From: an uncultured Clostridia bacterium
GTDB lineage: Bacteria > Bacillota > Clostridia > UMGS1883
Length of the DNA stretch: 6,512 bases
Assembly: GCA_947624455.1 (NCBI GenBank)
Contig: CANQKL010000092.1
Location: 1-6,512, forward strand
Direction: 5' to 3'
Position 1 is the first letter of the stretch. Each line of letters opens with the position of its first letter. Made by a program: the position numbers and the translations under genes. Positions 5,512 to 6,512 of this stretch are shown here, one piece after another. The notes under the pieces are model-generated. The model saw nothing but the letters and a program-made list of their open reading frames with translations, did no database searches and had not been told where the DNA came from.

Positions 5512-6480
5512 ATGGATAAAAACTTAACTGTAAAAAAAATATTGATGATTGTCGCCGTGGTCGTGCTGCTAGGGAGCAGCTTCGCTATCCTGTACTTTTC
5601 TCTCCGTCACGAGCTGGGGGATTATGAACAGCGCAGCAGCACTATCATTGAGATCAACAATCTTCAGCAGCAAAAGGCCGAGCTGTATTCTCAAATTGAA
5701 GAGCTGGAAACGAACAGGGACATGACCGAAACCGGCGGCGCGTCAGTTTTTTTGCTGTTTGACTATGCGGATACGAATTTGTACGAACTCGTTTATCCCA
5801 CTGTTACATATCATGAGTTCCGCGCCATCTTTACCTTCGCTCCGGGGCAGACGCCCAATGGCGGCAATAATTTGACTGTTGGTCAGTACAAGGAGCTTTT
5901 GGCGGCGGACTGGGAGGGGGCCATAAAGTACAGCGCGGGCGTGGATATTAATGAGACTAAGGCGGAGTTTGACGCGCTGGAGATACCCTTCCCCGAGATA
6001 ATGGTCTTTGACGAGGGCGAGTATGACAGCTCCATGGCGGACGGCCTTCACGACCTTGGCATCAACATTTGCATCTGCGCGGCGGACGATGACGAGGAGC
6101 TTCCCGACGACGGAATGATGAAAATTAAGAGCGAACCCATTATGTACAATCAGTCCGTGGTGAAGCTCAGGACTAACCGGGCCATGAACTCCGGTATGCC
6201 TCTTGTGGTTCGAACCGGTCATGTAAAGCGATATGTCGACGACCGGAGCAAGGACTGCGACCTGGAAAAGTATGAGGAAATGATGCGCTGGCTGAAGATA
6301 ATGCAGTTCCAGGAACGGCTTAGGGTGCAGAATACATATGACAACGACTCGGTAATGGATATGCTCAATTACAGTATTGAACAGGCCAACGCCAGTCAGG
6401 CGGAAATAAATCGGATAAATAGTGAGATCGCTGAGCTTGACGATGAAATACTCAGTCTAAGACGCTCGCTGTCCGATTGA
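5512..6480 (+). CDS. Membrane-anchored, apparently degenerate NodB/polysaccharide-deacetylase-like protein with flanking coiled coils
   Basis: The 322 residues start with a basic N-terminus and one membrane helix (about 9-29), so the rest should be extracellular. A coiled coil follows (about 44-68, a/d positions I48, L51, L58, I62, L65). Residues 77-265 follow the course of a NodB polysaccharide deacetylase. VFLLFDYADTNLYELVYP (79-96) stands where families have TFDDG...YP. AIFTFAPG (105-112) stands for ATFFV.G, and LTVGQYKELLAADWE (121-135) for LTWEQLKEL...GWE. PEIMVFDEGEYDSSM (161-175) stands for AYPYGEYN, and MPLVVRTGHV (229-238) for the LxH strand. The second catalytic Asp is Tyr85, and the His-x3-His metal pair is replaced around residues 139-145 (KYSAGVD). 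It is probably a non-catalytic binding or scaffold protein. The C-terminus is a clear coiled coil (about 283-320; I299, I302, I306, L309, I313, L316, L320). The SD is weak (GGTG at 5501-5504). Fold assignment by eye, moderate confidence; the reading frame is certain. Confidence 0.9.
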   Translation: MDKNLTVKKILMIVAVVVLLGSSFAILYFSLRHELGDYEQRSSTIIEINNLQQQKAELYSQIEELETNRDMTETGGASVFLLFDYADTNLYELVYPTVTYHEFRAIFTFAPGQTPNGGNNLTVGQYKELLAADWEGAIKYSAGVDINETKAEFDALEIPFPEIMVFDEGEYDSSMADGLHDLGINICICAADDDEELPDDGMMKIKSEPIMYNQSVVKLRTNRAMNSGMPLVVRTGHVKRYVDDRSKDCDLEKYEEMMRWLKIMQFQERLRVQNTYDNDSVMDMLNYSIEQANASQAEINRINSEIAELDDEILSLRRSLSD

Positions 6481-6483
6481 CTC

Positions 6484-6512
6484 GGGAGGCTTAGTGTGAA
6501 AAGTCACGCTAA
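6484..6512 (+). terminator. Probable terminator hairpin cut by the window end
   Basis: TTAGTGTGA (6491-6499) pairs over nine positions, one of them G-U, with TCACGCTAA (6504-6512) around an AAAG loop. The second arm runs to the last base of the window. The GC-rich GGGAGGC (6484-6490) before the first arm would extend the stem if its complement follows. Lying 10 bases after the stop at 6480, this is most simply the terminator of the rightward pair, but the T-run cannot be seen. GGGAGG plus GTG at 6494 could instead start another gene. Confidence 0.5.

Noticed and set aside
5743..6222. A 159-codon open frame on the - strand inside the pseudo-deacetylase gene
   Set aside because: It lies wholly inside the convincing + strand gene, lacks any ribosome binding site, and encodes no recognisable motif.
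6494..6512. A new gene starting at GTG 6494 behind GGGAGG
   Set aside because: Spacing of four bases is short, only six codons are visible, and the same bases form a near-perfect terminator-like stem. It is left open but not annotated as a CDS.

Overview
The window looks like a chromosomal segment of a spore-forming, low-to-moderate GC Firmicute, most likely a class Clostridia (Eubacteriales/Oscillospiraceae-type) organism. The evidence is an alpha/beta-type small acid-soluble spore protein, the Firmicute gene order asp23 (yloU-like) - fakA (yloV-like) - recG, strong AAGGAGG-type ribosome binding sites, and sigma-A promoters of TATAAT type. No mobile element, CRISPR array, rRNA or tRNA was seen.

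Layout, left to right. The first 82 bases hold the tail of an unidentified + strand gene. A hairpin at 123-153 can terminate transcription from both sides. From there to about 5100 everything is read on the - strand. In transcription order this is: an Asp23/Gls24 envelope stress protein (5081-4719), a FakA-type fatty acid kinase (4706-3051), a strong hairpin with a poor U-tract (about 3039-3019), an unidentified four-helix membrane protein (2953-2576), the RecG branch-migration helicase (2562-514), and an alpha/beta SASP (380-165) that probably has its own forespore promoter. Two pairs of genes are tightly coupled: the stop codon of asp23 lies in the SD of fakA, and the stop codon of the membrane gene lies in the SD of recG.

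An AT-rich divergent region (5082-5280) carries two good, back-to-back sigma-A promoters. The leftward one drives asp23-fakA and probably genes beyond. The rightward one drives two + strand genes: a 69-residue single-pass membrane protein (5281-5490) and a 322-residue membrane-anchored protein (5512-6480). The second has the outline of a NodB/polysaccharide-deacetylase domain between two coiled coils, but its catalytic metal-binding residues appear to be lost. The window ends inside an inverted repeat that is probably the terminator of this pair.

Most of the window is conserved housekeeping DNA: membrane lipid metabolism and envelope homeostasis, recombination repair, and spore DNA protection. 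The part least explained by known families is the rightward envelope pair, above all the apparent pseudo-deacetylase.
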